A stretch of DNA of 64,000 bases. It comes from JAJTCH01 sp040386195 (lineage in GTDB: Bacteria; Pseudomonadota; Alphaproteobacteria; Rickettsiales; UBA1997). The notes under the pieces are model-generated. The model made no database searches. It was not told where the DNA came from and saw only the letters and a list, made by a program, of their open reading frames with translations. The DNA is taken from NCBI GenBank assembly GCA_040386195.1, contig JAZKFV010000006.1:1-64000 (forward strand), in the 5' to 3' direction. A program made the position numbers and the translations under genes. Shown here one piece after another: positions 1-8,682 of this stretch. Each line of letters starts with the position of its first letter. Position 1 is the stretch's first letter.

Positions 1-2
1 CA

Positions 3-101
3 GGAAACATCAACATCACCGGCTCCAACCTAACCTCAGGAACCAACGCTATAACTTCCCCAACCAACGGCGCCAACATCATTATGAATGCCGCTAATTA
101 A
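3..101 (+). pseudogene. 3' end of a haemagglutinin-repeat-like gene (partial)
   Basis: The frame is open from the left edge to a TAA at 99-101. It encodes a Gly/Asn/Thr/Ser-rich stretch (GNINITGSNLTSGTN) resembling the repeat units of filamentous-haemagglutinin/adhesin beta-helices. Only about 32 codons are visible, so it cannot be said whether the gene upstream is intact. Base use (C-rich, aac/acc/ggc codons) differs from neighbouring genes. A related fragment lies about 200 bp downstream. Confidence 0.35.
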
Positions 102-302
102 TATATTAAAGAATCAGATGAGCCTAGAGCACATAAGGCATCAATCACCTGTTAATTTTTAGTCAATATTATTTCCTGTCTTGTCGCTTATCAGTTTAGA
201 ACAAACAAATCAAAAATTAAAAATAATGGTGTTTATGAAGGATTTTTTATGGGAAGGTTGGTTGAGATTGGGTAGAGTTATCCCGAATTAGCGTTTCTAG
301 CG

Positions 303-443
303 GGAAACTTCACCATTAACTCAGGCAACTCAAACAACTCAGGATCTAACATATTAATCCGCAGCTCCAACCTACAATTTATTCTCATCGGCCAATTTTT
401 TTATTTACTTCTTAAATTAAACGTTATAGATTTCTATCACTAA
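303..443 (+). pseudogene. Degenerate haemagglutinin-repeat-like fragment
   Basis: This open stretch has no start codon. It begins with the same kind of unit as the left-edge fragment (GNFTINSGNSNNSGSN, then RSSNL) and decays into a hydrophobic unrelated tail before a TAA at 441-443. It is read as a second decayed piece of the same adhesin-like repeat gene. Evidence is compositional only. Confidence 0.25.
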
Positions 444-755
444 CTAACCAAATTGAATTCACCACTAAATCAAAACCTAAATTTCGATGACGGCACCAGT
501 ATCAATCATAAATTCTCATTTACTTCGCTCCTCTTCTCCCCTGTTTAATTGTCTTGACTGTCTGATGTTTGAAATTTGGTCTATTCTTTTGAATAGATGG
601 TCTGGGGAAAATAATGTAGCCTCTTTTTTTAATCGCAACATAACAGAATCAAAAAGATTGTTTTTGCAAGCTCTTTTAAAAGGCTTGCGGCAATATCCAC
701 GGCTCATATTGGTGAGTTATGGATTAAATTTATCAATTATTTTTTTAAAAAACCT
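444..755. other. Gene-poor stretch upstream of the beta-barrel gene
   Basis: Overlapping 60-90-codon frames exist on both strands (about 487-759 plus, 516-707 minus), but neither has recognisable motifs, a ribosome-binding site or a conserved-looking composition. I regard them as chance frames. The stretch contains the first copy of a 35-bp repeat (451-485) and presumably the promoter of the gene at 756. Confidence 0.4.
451..485 (+). repeat. 35-bp imperfect direct repeat, copy 1
   Basis: The segment begins AATTGAATTCACCACTAAAT and continues with the same CAAAACCTAAAT core found at 1500-1535. The two copies flank the beta-barrel gene and its terminator, which suggests duplication or insertion of the intervening block. 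Confidence 0.5.
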
Positions 756-1436
756 ATGAAAAAAACATTACCATTAATTGTTATCGCCAGCTCAATTTTT
801 CTTGCTTCTCAAGCAAATGCTAAGACAGAAGGAAATTATGCTGGAATTGATTTGATTAAAAATTCAGTTCAGGTGAATAGTCATTCAAATTTGGCGAGTG
901 ATCAGGAAAATTTTTCTGAATTTTATACTCATAAGAAAAATGATTCAGGCTATGGAGTTGGCATCAATTACAAATATGCTTTCAATTTTGATAATTTTTT
1001 CATTGCCCCTGGAGTTTCTTATAATTTGCTTAATAACGAAGCTAAAACCGGTTTTGATGATGGATTTGCTCCTTATTCACAAAGCATGAAATTAAAATCA
1101 CAGCTGAGTTTTCAAACCAATTTTGGTTATGATATCACTGATCAATTTTCTGCTTATGTTCCGGTTGGCGTCTCGTTATTTAGCTATGAGCTAAATACAA
1201 GTGACAACAATGGTTCTGGCGGCGTTATTAATAACAAGAAATCTGGTGTAGAATCAGCTCTCTTCTTCGGTTTTGGTCTTGCTTACGAGCCAATAAAAAA
1301 TTGGGTGGTAAATTTGGAATATAATAAATTTCAAAGTTTTGAAGTGACTTCAGCAACCGCAACAGTTGATGGCGGAAAAATTGTTGCTAAAAACAATGTA
1401 GACGCACTAAAAGTTGGTGTATCTTATAAATTCTAA
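756..1436 (+). CDS. Outer-membrane beta-barrel protein
   Basis: This 226-residue protein has a clear signal peptide (charged MKKT, hydrophobic core, cleavage after AQANA-type residues near 22). It is followed by alternating polar/hydrophobic strands typical of an 8-stranded OmpA/porin-like barrel: YGVGINYKYAF, FFIAPGVSYNL, FFGFGLAYEP. It ends in VSYKF, and the terminal Phe fits the BAM recognition signal for outer-membrane insertion. Such small barrels are surface antigens or adhesins in host-associated proteobacteria, but no specific function can be assigned. It is monocistronic, with a strong terminator 25 bp downstream and a 35-bp direct repeat on each side. The start is the ATG before the signal peptide; no Shine-Dalgarno sequence precedes it. 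Confidence 0.8.
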   Translation: MKKTLPLIVIASSIFLASQANAKTEGNYAGIDLIKNSVQVNSHSNLASDQENFSEFYTHKKNDSGYGVGINYKYAFNFDNFFIAPGVSYNLLNNEAKTGFDDGFAPYSQSMKLKSQLSFQTNFGYDITDQFSAYVPVGVSLFSYELNTSDNNGSGGVINNKKSGVESALFFGFGLAYEPIKNWVVNLEYNKFQSFEVTSATATVDGGKIVAKNNVDALKVGVSYKF

Positions 1437-1460
1437 TTAAATATTATCAGCATCATCAGC

Positions 1461-1494
1461 AAAACCCTTGCTTATCCACAGCAAGGGTTTTTTT
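1461..1494 (+). terminator. Rho-independent terminator of the beta-barrel gene
   Basis: A 12-bp perfect stem (AAAACCCTTGCT paired with AGCAAGGGTTTT) encloses a 7-nt loop and is followed directly by a T-run. It sits 25 bp after the stop of the beta-barrel gene. Confidence 0.88.
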
Positions 1495-1499
1495 GAAAA

Positions 1500-1535
1500 A
1501 ATTGAATTCATCATTCAATCAAAACCTAAATATCA
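1500..1535 (+). repeat. 35-bp imperfect direct repeat, copy 2
   Basis: Starts AATTGAATTCATCATTCAAT and continues CAAAACCTAAATATC, matching 451-485 with a few substitutions. The rest of 1536-1757 shows no gene; it probably holds the promoter of the lipoprotein gene at 1758. Confidence 0.5.
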
Positions 1536-1757
1536 AACAATAAAACTATCAACGACAAAAACTCATTCTTTTAATTAATCTAAGAAACTGCCCCTTATCT
1601 TTTTCTTATGTATTGGAAAAAGTCTAGATGTTTCTAGGAAAGATGGTCTGATGGGAGGGTTGCGTTATAGCGCGTATGCCACAAAATATTTATTTACATT
1701 AGCTCAGAGTTAAGCTGTCTAGATCCTTATTTATAATATAAAATCGTAACAAATTTT

Positions 1758-2342
1758 ATGAAAAAAAATATAACTTTAATATTAATATCAATTTTATTAA
1801 CGATATCATCATGCTCTTTATTGGTGGGCAAGGATAGCGATGAATATATTGCAAAAAATGCAAAGCCAATCACTGGAAATGAAAAAATTGAAGAGGCTGA
1901 CTTTAAAAATCAGAATGGCTTTACGGTTGCGATGATGATTATAGGAAATTTTGAAGATGTCATCAAACAGCAAAAAGAAGGGAAAATGGTCATGAAATTT
2001 AAATCAAAAAGTAAAATCATGAAAGGAGATGGCGCTGATGTTGTGTTTGATATTTCTGGATGCTCACCTAATAGAAATGGTTTTTGTGAGGTCTTTGCTG
2101 ATATAATTGGTTTTGATTCAAATAAGAAAATTTATTTTGAGGTAAAAGATTTTCCTTTGTCGGTTGGGTCAATCAAACCTAAGAAAAATATGTTTTTTCT
2201 TTCTGAAACATCTTTAAAATTTACATCCGAAAAAAAAGACCCTCTTGGGGAATATTTGATAAAAGCTAAAGTGAAAGATAAAATTTCTGGTAAAGAAAAT
2301 GATTTAAGTATTCAGTTTGATGTCGTTGATTCAAGAGTTTAG
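1758..2342 (+). CDS. Predicted lipoprotein of unknown function
   Basis: This 194-residue protein has a lipoprotein signal peptide: Lys-rich start, hydrophobic stretch, then a lipobox ending in Cys19 (LTISSC). The lipid-anchored mature part contains two further Cys (about 101 and 109, in ISGCSPNRNGFC) that could form a disulphide, and ends in beta-strand-rich sequence. I do not recognise the family. It stands alone between two intergenic regions of more than 200 bp. The start is well placed for the signal peptide; the leader is A/T only. Confidence 0.7.
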   Translation: MKKNITLILISILLTISSCSLLVGKDSDEYIAKNAKPITGNEKIEEADFKNQNGFTVAMMIIGNFEDVIKQQKEGKMVMKFKSKSKIMKGDGADVVFDISGCSPNRNGFCEVFADIIGFDSNKKIYFEVKDFPLSVGSIKPKKNMFFLSETSLKFTSEKKDPLGEYLIKAKVKDKISGKENDLSIQFDVVDSRV

Positions 2343-2549
2343 AAGCTATATTTTGTTTATTTCTTATCATCTTTACCGCTTCACCCATAGATTCTCATAT
2401 TGGATCAATACTAAGCCTTGCATAAAACGCGCTGATAAGACTTTTTCTATAGTACAAAATTTGTTAAAAAATAGATCCTGGCTGTCGCCATAATGATGTT
2501 AAGAGAGAAAATAGTGGTAAACTACAACTAAAAAATATTAAAAAAATTA

Positions 2550-3011
2550 ATGAAAAATCTTCTCTTCATCTGCACCGGAAATATTTGTCGTTCGCCAACG
2601 GCGCATGCTTTGGCACTTCATCAAATTAAGAAATTGGGGTTAAAAAATATTGTGGTTGATTCGGCGGGAATTTCTGGGGTTCATGTTGGTGAAAAGCCGG
2701 ATTCTAGGGCGGTTGCGGTTGGTCGGAAAAGAGGGGTGGATTTTTCAGGAATTTTTTCACGCCAGATTGAGGCGGAAGATTTTGTCAAATTCGATTTGAT
2801 TTTTGCTATGGATCGTGGGCATATTTCGGCTTTACGGAAAATTTGTCCACCGCAATTTCAAGATAAAATTCAGCTATTTTTAGAATATGCCGATGTAGAA
2901 AATCGTTTTAATGATGAGGTGATTGATCCTTATTATGGTGGGGTTGAGGGGTTTGTAGAGGTTTTTGAGTTGATTGAAAAAGGAACGAGAGAAATAATTA
3001 TTAATGATTAA
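2550..3011 (+). CDS. Low-molecular-weight protein tyrosine phosphatase
   Basis: This 153-residue protein has the CX5R P-loop at its N-terminus (CTGNICRS, nucleophile Cys8, phosphate-binding Arg14). The general-acid loop (DPYYGG) lies near residue 130. Length and layout are typical of LMW-PTPases (Wzb/YfkJ type), cytoplasmic enzymes that hydrolyse phosphotyrosine. No tyrosine kinase or capsule genes are nearby, so its substrate is unknown; a role in host signalling is possible but not shown. The 3' end runs directly into a heptamer hairpin that may end transcription. Confidence 0.9.
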   Translation: MKNLLFICTGNICRSPTAHALALHQIKKLGLKNIVVDSAGISGVHVGEKPDSRAVAVGRKRGVDFSGIFSRQIEAEDFVKFDLIFAMDRGHISALRKICPPQFQDKIQLFLEYADVENRFNDEVIDPYYGGVEGFVEVFELIEKGTREIIIND

Positions 3012-3092
3012 TGGTTAATGGTTAATGATTAATGATTAATGATTATATTTTCTTTTTTCATTAATCATTAACCATTAACCATTAACCATTAG
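3001..3092. repeat. Heptamer-based inverted repeat between convergent genes
   Basis: The left arm is a run of TTAATGA/TTAATGG heptamers (3001-3045), which also encodes the last residues of the phosphatase. The right arm (3060-3092) carries the complementary TCATTAA/CCATTAA heptamers, separated by TATTTTCTTTTTTCA. It can fold into a long A/T-rich hairpin and lies between two convergent genes, where it could act as a two-way transcription stop. Confidence 0.6.
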
Positions 3093-3102
3093 TAATTAGC
3101 CA

Positions 3103-3438
3103 TTATTTATTTGTTTTTTGTCCCACCTGGCTACTTTTTTCATCAAGTTTTTTGATTTTTTCTTGCAAATGTGCTTTTTGGGAAGCGATTCTTTGTTGTT
3201 TTAATTTATCCATTGCAATTCTTCTTTGCTCACGGCATTTTTCGGCGTCTGCTCTTTTTTGCGAGGAATTGACGCAGGCAATTTCGCCGTCAATTGTGCC
3301 TTTTTCTTGGTTTAAATTAGCGACAATTTCGGCTTTGTGTTTGGCAAAATTTTCTTCACCTTTTTCTTCTTGAGCTATTGCTGTGGAAGCTGTGAATAAA
3401 GACATAGAAAGGGCAATAATTGCGAATTTATTTTTCAT
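3103..3438 (-). CDS. Small secreted coiled-coil protein of unknown function
   Basis: This 111-residue protein has a signal peptide (MKNKF, then a hydrophobic core ending STAIAQ, cleavage near 22). The mature part is highly charged and helical (Glu/Lys/Gln-rich) with two Cys (in IACVN and EKCRE) that could form a disulphide hairpin. It is expected in the periplasm. It loosely recalls small periplasmic helical families such as DUF1090, but the match is not convincing. It is divergently transcribed from the helicase. Confidence 0.6.
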   Translation of the reverse strand: MKNKFAIIALSMSLFTASTAIAQEEKGEENFAKHKAEIVANLNQEKGTIDGEIACVNSSQKRADAEKCREQRRIAMDKLKQQRIASQKAHLQEKIKKLDEKSSQVGQKTNK

Positions 3439-3673
3439 AGATCTTAGATTTTAATGTTAAAAATGGGAAAGTTATTGGTTTATTTTGGAAGGTTTTTCCA
3501 AGATAGATAGCGCTAATAGCCAGTCAAGAAAAGAATTTGATGACAGTAAGATTTGTTTATTCTATAGTGCGCGCTCCGATATTCGCGAAATGCCAATCAT
3601 CCCCAAGAAAGCTGTTCTTAAAGATGTATCGTTAGAAAATCATAATAACTTCTCTCACTTAAAAAATTTAATA

Positions 3674-5716
3674 ATGTCTAATTTCAACGATTTAAACCTA
3701 AGCTCCCAAATTCTGACTGCCTTGGAGAAAAAGGGTTACACAACACCAACGCCAATTCAAATTCAGTCAATTCCACATTTGCTTGAAGGCAAAGATTTGC
3801 TCGGTATTGCTCAAACCGGAACTGGAAAAACTGCGGCTTTTGCGCTGCCAATTTTGGATAATTTATTTAAAAGCGGCAAATCAGTTCAACACTCAAATGT
3901 GCGCGCTTTAATTTTAACTCCAACTCGTGAACTCGCTTCACAAATCGTCGATAATATCAAACTTTATGGTGAAGATTTGCATCTCAAATCGGCAGTGATT
4001 TTTGGTGGTGTGAATATGAATAATCAAATCAGAGCCAGCAAACAAGGCTTTGATATTTTGGTGGCAACTCCGGGAAGGCTTTTGGATTTGGTTAATCAAG
4101 GTCATTTAAAATTTTCTCAGTTGGAAATTTTTGTTCTTGATGAAGCGGATCGTATGCTTGATATGGGTTTTATCAACGATGTGAAAAAAATCATCGCCAA
4201 ACTTCCTAAAGAGCGCCAAACTTTATTTTTCTCGGCAACAATGCCTAAAGATGTTGCGGTTTTGGCGGCTTCAATTTTGAATAATCCAGTGCGTGTGGAA
4301 GTAACTCCTGAGTCAACAACCGTTGAGAAGATTGATCAAAGAGTCAATTTGGTTGAGAAAGCCAACAAGCCACTTTTGCTCAAATCAATTATTGATAATG
4401 AAGGTGATGATAATTTGTTTTTAGTTTTCTCCAAAACCAAACATAACGCCAATCGCATCGTTGAATTTTTAGAAAAACAAAATGTTAAAGTTTCCGCAAT
4501 TCACGGCAACAAATCGCAATCAGCGCGGGAAAAGGCTTTGGACGGTTTTCGTCAAGGCAAAATTAAAGTTTTAGTTGCAACTGACATTGCTGCGCGCGGC
4601 ATTGATGTTGCTGGCATCACTCATGTTATCAATTACGACATTCCTAATCATCCAGAAAGTTATGTGCACAGAATTGGGCGCACCGCCAGAGCTGGAAGAG
4701 AAGGCATTGCCATTTCTTTTTGTGATCACACTGAAACTGGTTTGCTGAAAGACATTGAAAAAGTTATCAAAATGAAATTGCCAGTTGACGAAACTCATCC
4801 ATTTCATGGCGTGAAAGCAACCGCAGCAGCTAAAAGCGCGCTGCCGGCAAAAGAGCGCCCAAAAAGTGGTTATCGCAGCACGCCAAAACCTGCTTTTGCT
4901 GGTGAGCGCAAGCCTTCATATTTTGCTGAAACTAGAAGATGGAAAGATGGCGAACGACCTTCTAAACCAAAATTTTCTGATGATAAAAAACCTAGATTTA
5001 ACGAAGAGCGCAAACCGCGCGCTGATTTTAGAGAAAATTCTGAGCGCAAATTTAATAATGATCGCCCAGCTCGCGATGGTGAAAATAGAACTCCAAGACC
5101 AAGATTTGGTGGAGATGATTCTAGGGCAAAACCAAGATTTAACGATGATCGCCGCCCATCATTTTCTAGCGAAAATAGAGCGCCAAGATTTGGTATGAAT
5201 GAAAATTCTGAGCGACCAAGACGCGATTTTTCTGATCGCAAACCAAGCGGATTTGGTGGCGCTAGAACTTCTGATCGCCCAGCTTTTCGAGATAATGCGG
5301 AAAGAAAATTTGACGATAAACGCCCATCAAGATTTTCTGGCGAAGCTTCGGCTCGACCAAAATTCAGCGATGATCGCCGCACTAATTCTTATGATTCTAA
5401 AGATCGTCGCAGCAAATTTACTTCTGACGATAAATTTCCAAAGCGTGATTTTGGCGATAGAAAACCAAGTGGATTTGGTGGCGGATTTGGCGGCGATAGA
5501 GCAAAACCAAGATTTGATGATCGCGGTGCTAAACCAAAATTTGGCGAAAATAAATCTCGCAGCTTTGATTCAAAACCAAGAGGCGAGGGCGCAGGCCAGC
5601 CAAGAGGCGAAGGCAGAATCGGTCGCGCTTTTTCCAAAGATCGCAATAATTCTGGCGGCAAATTTTCTGGCGGATTTGGCGGTGGCAGAAAGCCAACTAA
5701 ACCGACTAATCGTTAA
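3674..5716 (+). CDS. rhlE: DEAD-box RNA helicase, RhlE-like, with long basic tail
   Basis: An ATP-dependent RNA-unwinding enzyme acting in ribosome assembly or RNA turnover. From the ATG at 3674 (680 residues) the motifs in order are Q motif (GYTTPTPIQIQ, 21-31), Walker A AQTGTGKT (46-53), PTREL, TPGR, DEAD (156-159), SAT (187-189), ATDIAARGID (302-311) and HRIGRTARAG (332-341). About 300 residues after 380 form a low-complexity Arg/Lys/Asp/Phe-rich tail built of units like KPRFNDDRRP, probably a disordered RNA-binding arm. The frame stays open 63 codons upstream to 3485, but that part has no family similarity and the Q motif sits at the usual distance from the 3674 ATG, so 3485-3673 is taken as 5' UTR. 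The ABC-F gene follows after 24 bp. Confidence 0.9.
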   Translation: MSNFNDLNLSSQILTALEKKGYTTPTPIQIQSIPHLLEGKDLLGIAQTGTGKTAAFALPILDNLFKSGKSVQHSNVRALILTPTRELASQIVDNIKLYGEDLHLKSAVIFGGVNMNNQIRASKQGFDILVATPGRLLDLVNQGHLKFSQLEIFVLDEADRMLDMGFINDVKKIIAKLPKERQTLFFSATMPKDVAVLAASILNNPVRVEVTPESTTVEKIDQRVNLVEKANKPLLLKSIIDNEGDDNLFLVFSKTKHNANRIVEFLEKQNVKVSAIHGNKSQSAREKALDGFRQGKIKVLVATDIAARGIDVAGITHVINYDIPNHPESYVHRIGRTARAGREGIAISFCDHTETGLLKDIEKVIKMKLPVDETHPFHGVKATAAAKSALPAKERPKSGYRSTPKPAFAGERKPSYFAETRRWKDGERPSKPKFSDDKKPRFNEERKPRADFRENSERKFNNDRPARDGENRTPRPRFGGDDSRAKPRFNDDRRPSFSSENRAPRFGMNENSERPRRDFSDRKPSGFGGARTSDRPAFRDNAERKFDDKRPSRFSGEASARPKFSDDRRTNSYDSKDRRSKFTSDDKFPKRDFGDRKPSGFGGGFGGDRAKPRFDDRGAKPKFGENKSRSFDSKPRGEGAGQPRGEGRIGRAFSKDRNNSGGKFSGGFGGGRKPTKPTNR

Positions 5717-5740
5717 TTAACTCTAAGACTAAAAACTAAA

Positions 5741-7234
5741 ATGATAAAAATAAAAGACCTTTCAATTTCATTTGCCGGATATCAGCTTTTTGAAGATGTT
5801 AACTTTATTATCAACCGTGGTGAAAAGGTTGGATTTATTGGGCGCAACGGTAGTGGCAAAAGTACCTTTTTAAAATTAGTGCTTGGGCAATTAGAGCCAG
5901 ATAGCGGCGAAGTGGAAATTCCTAAAGGTTATAAAATTGGGCATTTGGAGCAGCATATTAAATTTCATCACAAATCAGTTGTTGAAGAAGTTTGCAGTGT
6001 GCTGCCTGAAGACCGCGAATATGAAGGTTGGAAAGGTGAAGAAATTTTAACCGGACTTGGTTTTTCGCCAGAAGATATGCTCAAAAATCCCGCTGAATTT
6101 TCGGGCGGTTATCAGGTGAAAATAAATTTGGCAAAATTATTACTTGATGAGCCAAATATGTTATTGCTCGATGAACCAACCAACTATCTGGATATTCACT
6201 CGGTGCGTTGGTTAAAAAGATTTTTGCAAGAATGGGAAAATGAATTGATTTTAATTACGCATGATCGTGATTTTATGGATAGTGTAATTACTCACACTTT
6301 AAATATTCACCGCGGCAATTTCAAAAAAACACCAGGAACTACCAAAGGTCTGCGTGAAAAAATTGCTCTTGAAGAAGAGATGTATGAAAAAACTCGCATC
6401 AATGAAGAGAAGCAACGCGAAAAAACTCAAGAATGGATTGATCGCTTCAAAGCCAAAGCCAGCATGGCTTCGCGCGCGCAGTCAAAAATGAAAATGCTCG
6501 ACAAGCAAGATAAAAAAGAAAAGCTCGAACATATCGCCACATTAGATTTTGAATTTAACTGTATGCCTTATGGCAGCAAAGATGCTTTGGTGGAAGTTGG
6601 CGGTATAACTTTTGGTTATGAAGGTCACGAAACTTTAATCAAAAAATTAACTTTCCGCGTTTGTGCTGAAGATAAAATTTGTATCATTGGAAAAAACGGT
6701 AAAGGAAAATCAACTTTGCTAAAATTAATCACTGGTGATTTAACGCCTTTGGAGGGAACTTCTCGGTGCAATAATAAAACTGAAATCGGCTATTTTGGGC
6801 AGATGAATATTGATCGCTTGAATCCACAGCTGAGCATTTATGAAGAAATGCAAAACGCCGCGCCAACTGCCAACCAAACCACAGTGCGACGCGTTGCCGG
6901 CAATATGATGTTTTCGGGAACTTTATCGAATAAAAAAATCGAAGTTCTCTCCGGCGGTGAAAAAAGCCGCGTGATGCTTGGCAAAATTTTGCTCAAACCA
7001 TCAAATTTATTGCTGCTCGACGAGCCAACCAATCACTTAGATTTAGACTCTTGCGAATCCTTGCTTGAAGCCATCAAAAACTTCGACGGCGCAGTGGTGA
7101 TGGTCACTCACAGTGAATATTTTTTGAAAGAAGTTGCTAATAAATTGATCGTATTTGATGACGATAAAACTTTTGTTTTTGAAGGTGGTTATGAAGATTT
7201 CTTGAGAAAAGTGGGCTGGCAAGACGAGAAGTAA
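5741..7234 (+). CDS. ABC-F family ATPase (ribosome-associated)
   Basis: This 497-residue soluble protein has two ABC ATPase domains and no membrane segment, the layout of ABC-F translation factors (EttA/Uup/YheS). Walker A sites are GRNGSGKS (34-41) and GKNGKGKS (around 320). Signatures are FSGGYQ and LSGGEKSR; Walker B LLLDEPTNYLD and LLLDEPTNHLD. The linker between the domains is charged and helical (EKQREKTQEWIDRFKAKA), as in the P-site tRNA-interaction motif. Members act on the ribosome to resolve stalling or confer antibiotic tolerance; the subtype is not resolved here. It lies 24 bp after the helicase and may share its transcript. Downstream is an amplified palindromic repeat cluster. 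Confidence 0.92.
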   Translation: MIKIKDLSISFAGYQLFEDVNFIINRGEKVGFIGRNGSGKSTFLKLVLGQLEPDSGEVEIPKGYKIGHLEQHIKFHHKSVVEEVCSVLPEDREYEGWKGEEILTGLGFSPEDMLKNPAEFSGGYQVKINLAKLLLDEPNMLLLDEPTNYLDIHSVRWLKRFLQEWENELILITHDRDFMDSVITHTLNIHRGNFKKTPGTTKGLREKIALEEEMYEKTRINEEKQREKTQEWIDRFKAKASMASRAQSKMKMLDKQDKKEKLEHIATLDFEFNCMPYGSKDALVEVGGITFGYEGHETLIKKLTFRVCAEDKICIIGKNGKGKSTLLKLITGDLTPLEGTSRCNNKTEIGYFGQMNIDRLNPQLSIYEEMQNAAPTANQTTVRRVAGNMMFSGTLSNKKIEVLSGGEKSRVMLGKILLKPSNLLLLDEPTNHLDLDSCESLLEAIKNFDGAVVMVTHSEYFLKEVANKLIVFDDDKTFVFEGGYEDFLRKVGWQDEK

Positions 7235-7240
7235 TCCTCT

Positions 7241-7466
7241 GTCATCCTGAGTTCATCTGTCATCCTGAGCTCATCTGTCATCCTGAGTTCATCTGTCATC
7301 CTGAGCTCATCTGTCATCCTGAGTTCATCTGTCATCCTGAGCTTAAGCGAAGGATCTCATGAAACGAGCTCGGTCTAGGTTTTTATTCACGGCTCGGCTC
7401 ATGAGATCCTTCGCTGCGCTCAGGATGACAATAAGTTTAGGATGACAATAAGTTCAGGATGACAAT
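7241..7466. repeat. Palindromic element with amplified ends
   Basis: The core is a palindromic element: GTCATCCTGAG ... GCGAAGGATCTC at 7331-7358 pairs with GAGATCCTTCGC ... CTCAGGATGAC near 7403-7429. On the left, GTCATCCTGAG recurs every 18 bp at 7241, 7259, 7277, 7295, 7313 and 7331, with spacers alternating between TTCATCT and CTCATCT. On the right, AGGATGACAATAAGTT recurs every 17 bp at 7422, 7439 and 7456. The same element occurs at 8683 and inside murG. Confidence 0.9.
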
Positions 7467-7495
7467 AAATAGTTAAATTAATCTGAAGAGCATCT

Positions 7496-8677
7496 ATGCA
7501 AATAATAAAACTAAAAAAAGGACAAGATCGTAAAGTTAATTTTGGTCACCCGTGGGTTTATTCTAATGAGATTGACAGCACTCCAAAGCTTGCTGAAATT
7601 ACATCGGGCAGTTTAGTTAAAATTGTAAATGCTTTTGATAATTTTTTAGGCATTGGCTATTACAACCGCCATTCACTTATCGCCGCGCGCATTTTAACTA
7701 GAAAAGAAAATCAAGAAATCAATCAAGAATTCTTCGTCAAAAAAATTGAATCAGCTTTAAAACTGCGCCAAGATTTTTTCTCCGAGCCGTTTTATCGTTT
7801 GATCCATTCCGAAGCTGACGGTTTGGCTGGCTTGATTATTGATCGCTTTGATAATCTTTTGGTTTTGCAAATTGCCACTGCGGGAATGGAAAATTTGTTG
7901 GAGATTTTGATTGCGGCGTTGAATCAGGTTTTTGGCGCGCCGGTTCTGGTTTTGAGAAATGATATTTATGCTAGAAAATTGGAAGGTTTGGAAGAATATG
8001 TCAAAGTGATTCAAGGCGAATTGCCAGCTGAAAATATTCTGATTGAGAATGATCTGAAGTTTAAATTCAACCCGCAAGAAGGGCAAAAAACTGGTTGGTT
8101 TTTTGATCAAAGAGAGAATCGTAAATTTGTGGCATCACTGGTTAAAGAAAAAGATGTGTTAGATTGTTATTGTTATAATGGTGGCTTTGGAATCAATGCT
8201 GCTGCTATGAAAGCTAATTCAGTAACTTTCATTGATTCGTCAGATTTGGCAATTAAAAATGTTCGCGAGAACATTGCGTTGAATAATTTGAACGCTGAAA
8301 ATTGTCAGTTTATCAATGGAAAAGTTTTTGACGAATTAGAAACTTTAATTAAAGTGGGCAAAAAATTTCAGGTGGTGGTGCTTGATCCGCCAGCTTTTAT
8401 AAAATCCAAAAAAGATTTTTTTACCGGCATTAAAGGTTATGAAAAACTAACCAAACTTGGCGCAAAATTAGTTGCTAAAAATGGTTATTTATTCATCGCT
8501 TCTTGCTCGCATAACGCTGGTTTGCCAGACTTGATCAGGGCAACGGCAGAAGGAATTGATAAAGCAGGAAAAACTGCCAAAATTATCAGAATTTTCGGCG
8601 CTGGATTTGATCATCCGATGCATCCGGTTTTGTTGGAAAGTGAATATTTAAAATCGATTACTTATCAGATAAGTTAA
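7496..8677 (+). CDS. rlmI: Class I rRNA methyltransferase, RlmI-like
   Basis: This 393-residue SAM-dependent methyltransferase is of the RlmI type, expected to make m5C1962 in 23S rRNA. An N-terminal PUA domain (about 1-75, starting IKLKKGQDRKVNFGHPWVYSNEI) is followed by a Rossmann-type domain with SAM-binding DCYCYNGGFGINAAA, the acidic D of TFIDSS, and VVLDPPAFIKSKK. The SCSHNAG segment carries the candidate catalytic Cys. Length matches the family. It is flanked on both sides by palindromic repeats and appears monocistronic. Confidence 0.9.
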   Translation: MQIIKLKKGQDRKVNFGHPWVYSNEIDSTPKLAEITSGSLVKIVNAFDNFLGIGYYNRHSLIAARILTRKENQEINQEFFVKKIESALKLRQDFFSEPFYRLIHSEADGLAGLIIDRFDNLLVLQIATAGMENLLEILIAALNQVFGAPVLVLRNDIYARKLEGLEEYVKVIQGELPAENILIENDLKFKFNPQEGQKTGWFFDQRENRKFVASLVKEKDVLDCYCYNGGFGINAAAMKANSVTFIDSSDLAIKNVRENIALNNLNAENCQFINGKVFDELETLIKVGKKFQVVVLDPPAFIKSKKDFFTGIKGYEKLTKLGAKLVAKNGYLFIASCSHNAGLPDLIRATAEGIDKAGKTAKIIRIFGAGFDHPMHPVLLESEYLKSITYQIS

Positions 8678-8682
8678 TAAAA

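Noticed and set aside
487..759. 90-codon frame upstream of the beta-barrel gene, with a 63-codon frame on the other strand
   Set aside because: No motif, ribosome-binding site or plausible composition; overlaps the next start by 4 bp and the two frames shadow each other.
3485..3673. 63-codon N-terminal extension of the RNA helicase
   Set aside because: The extension has no helicase-family sequence; the ATG at 3674 puts the Q motif at its usual distance, so the region is more likely 5' UTR.
4866..5720. Long alternative frames on both strands within the helicase tail
   Set aside because: They follow from the repetitive codon pattern of the tail and read as low-complexity Leu/Asn/Ser sequence.
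7241..7348. Regular 18-bp repeats resembling a CRISPR array
   Set aside because: Spacers are not unique (they alternate between two 7-bp forms), units are too short, and no cas genes are near; explained by the palindromic element.
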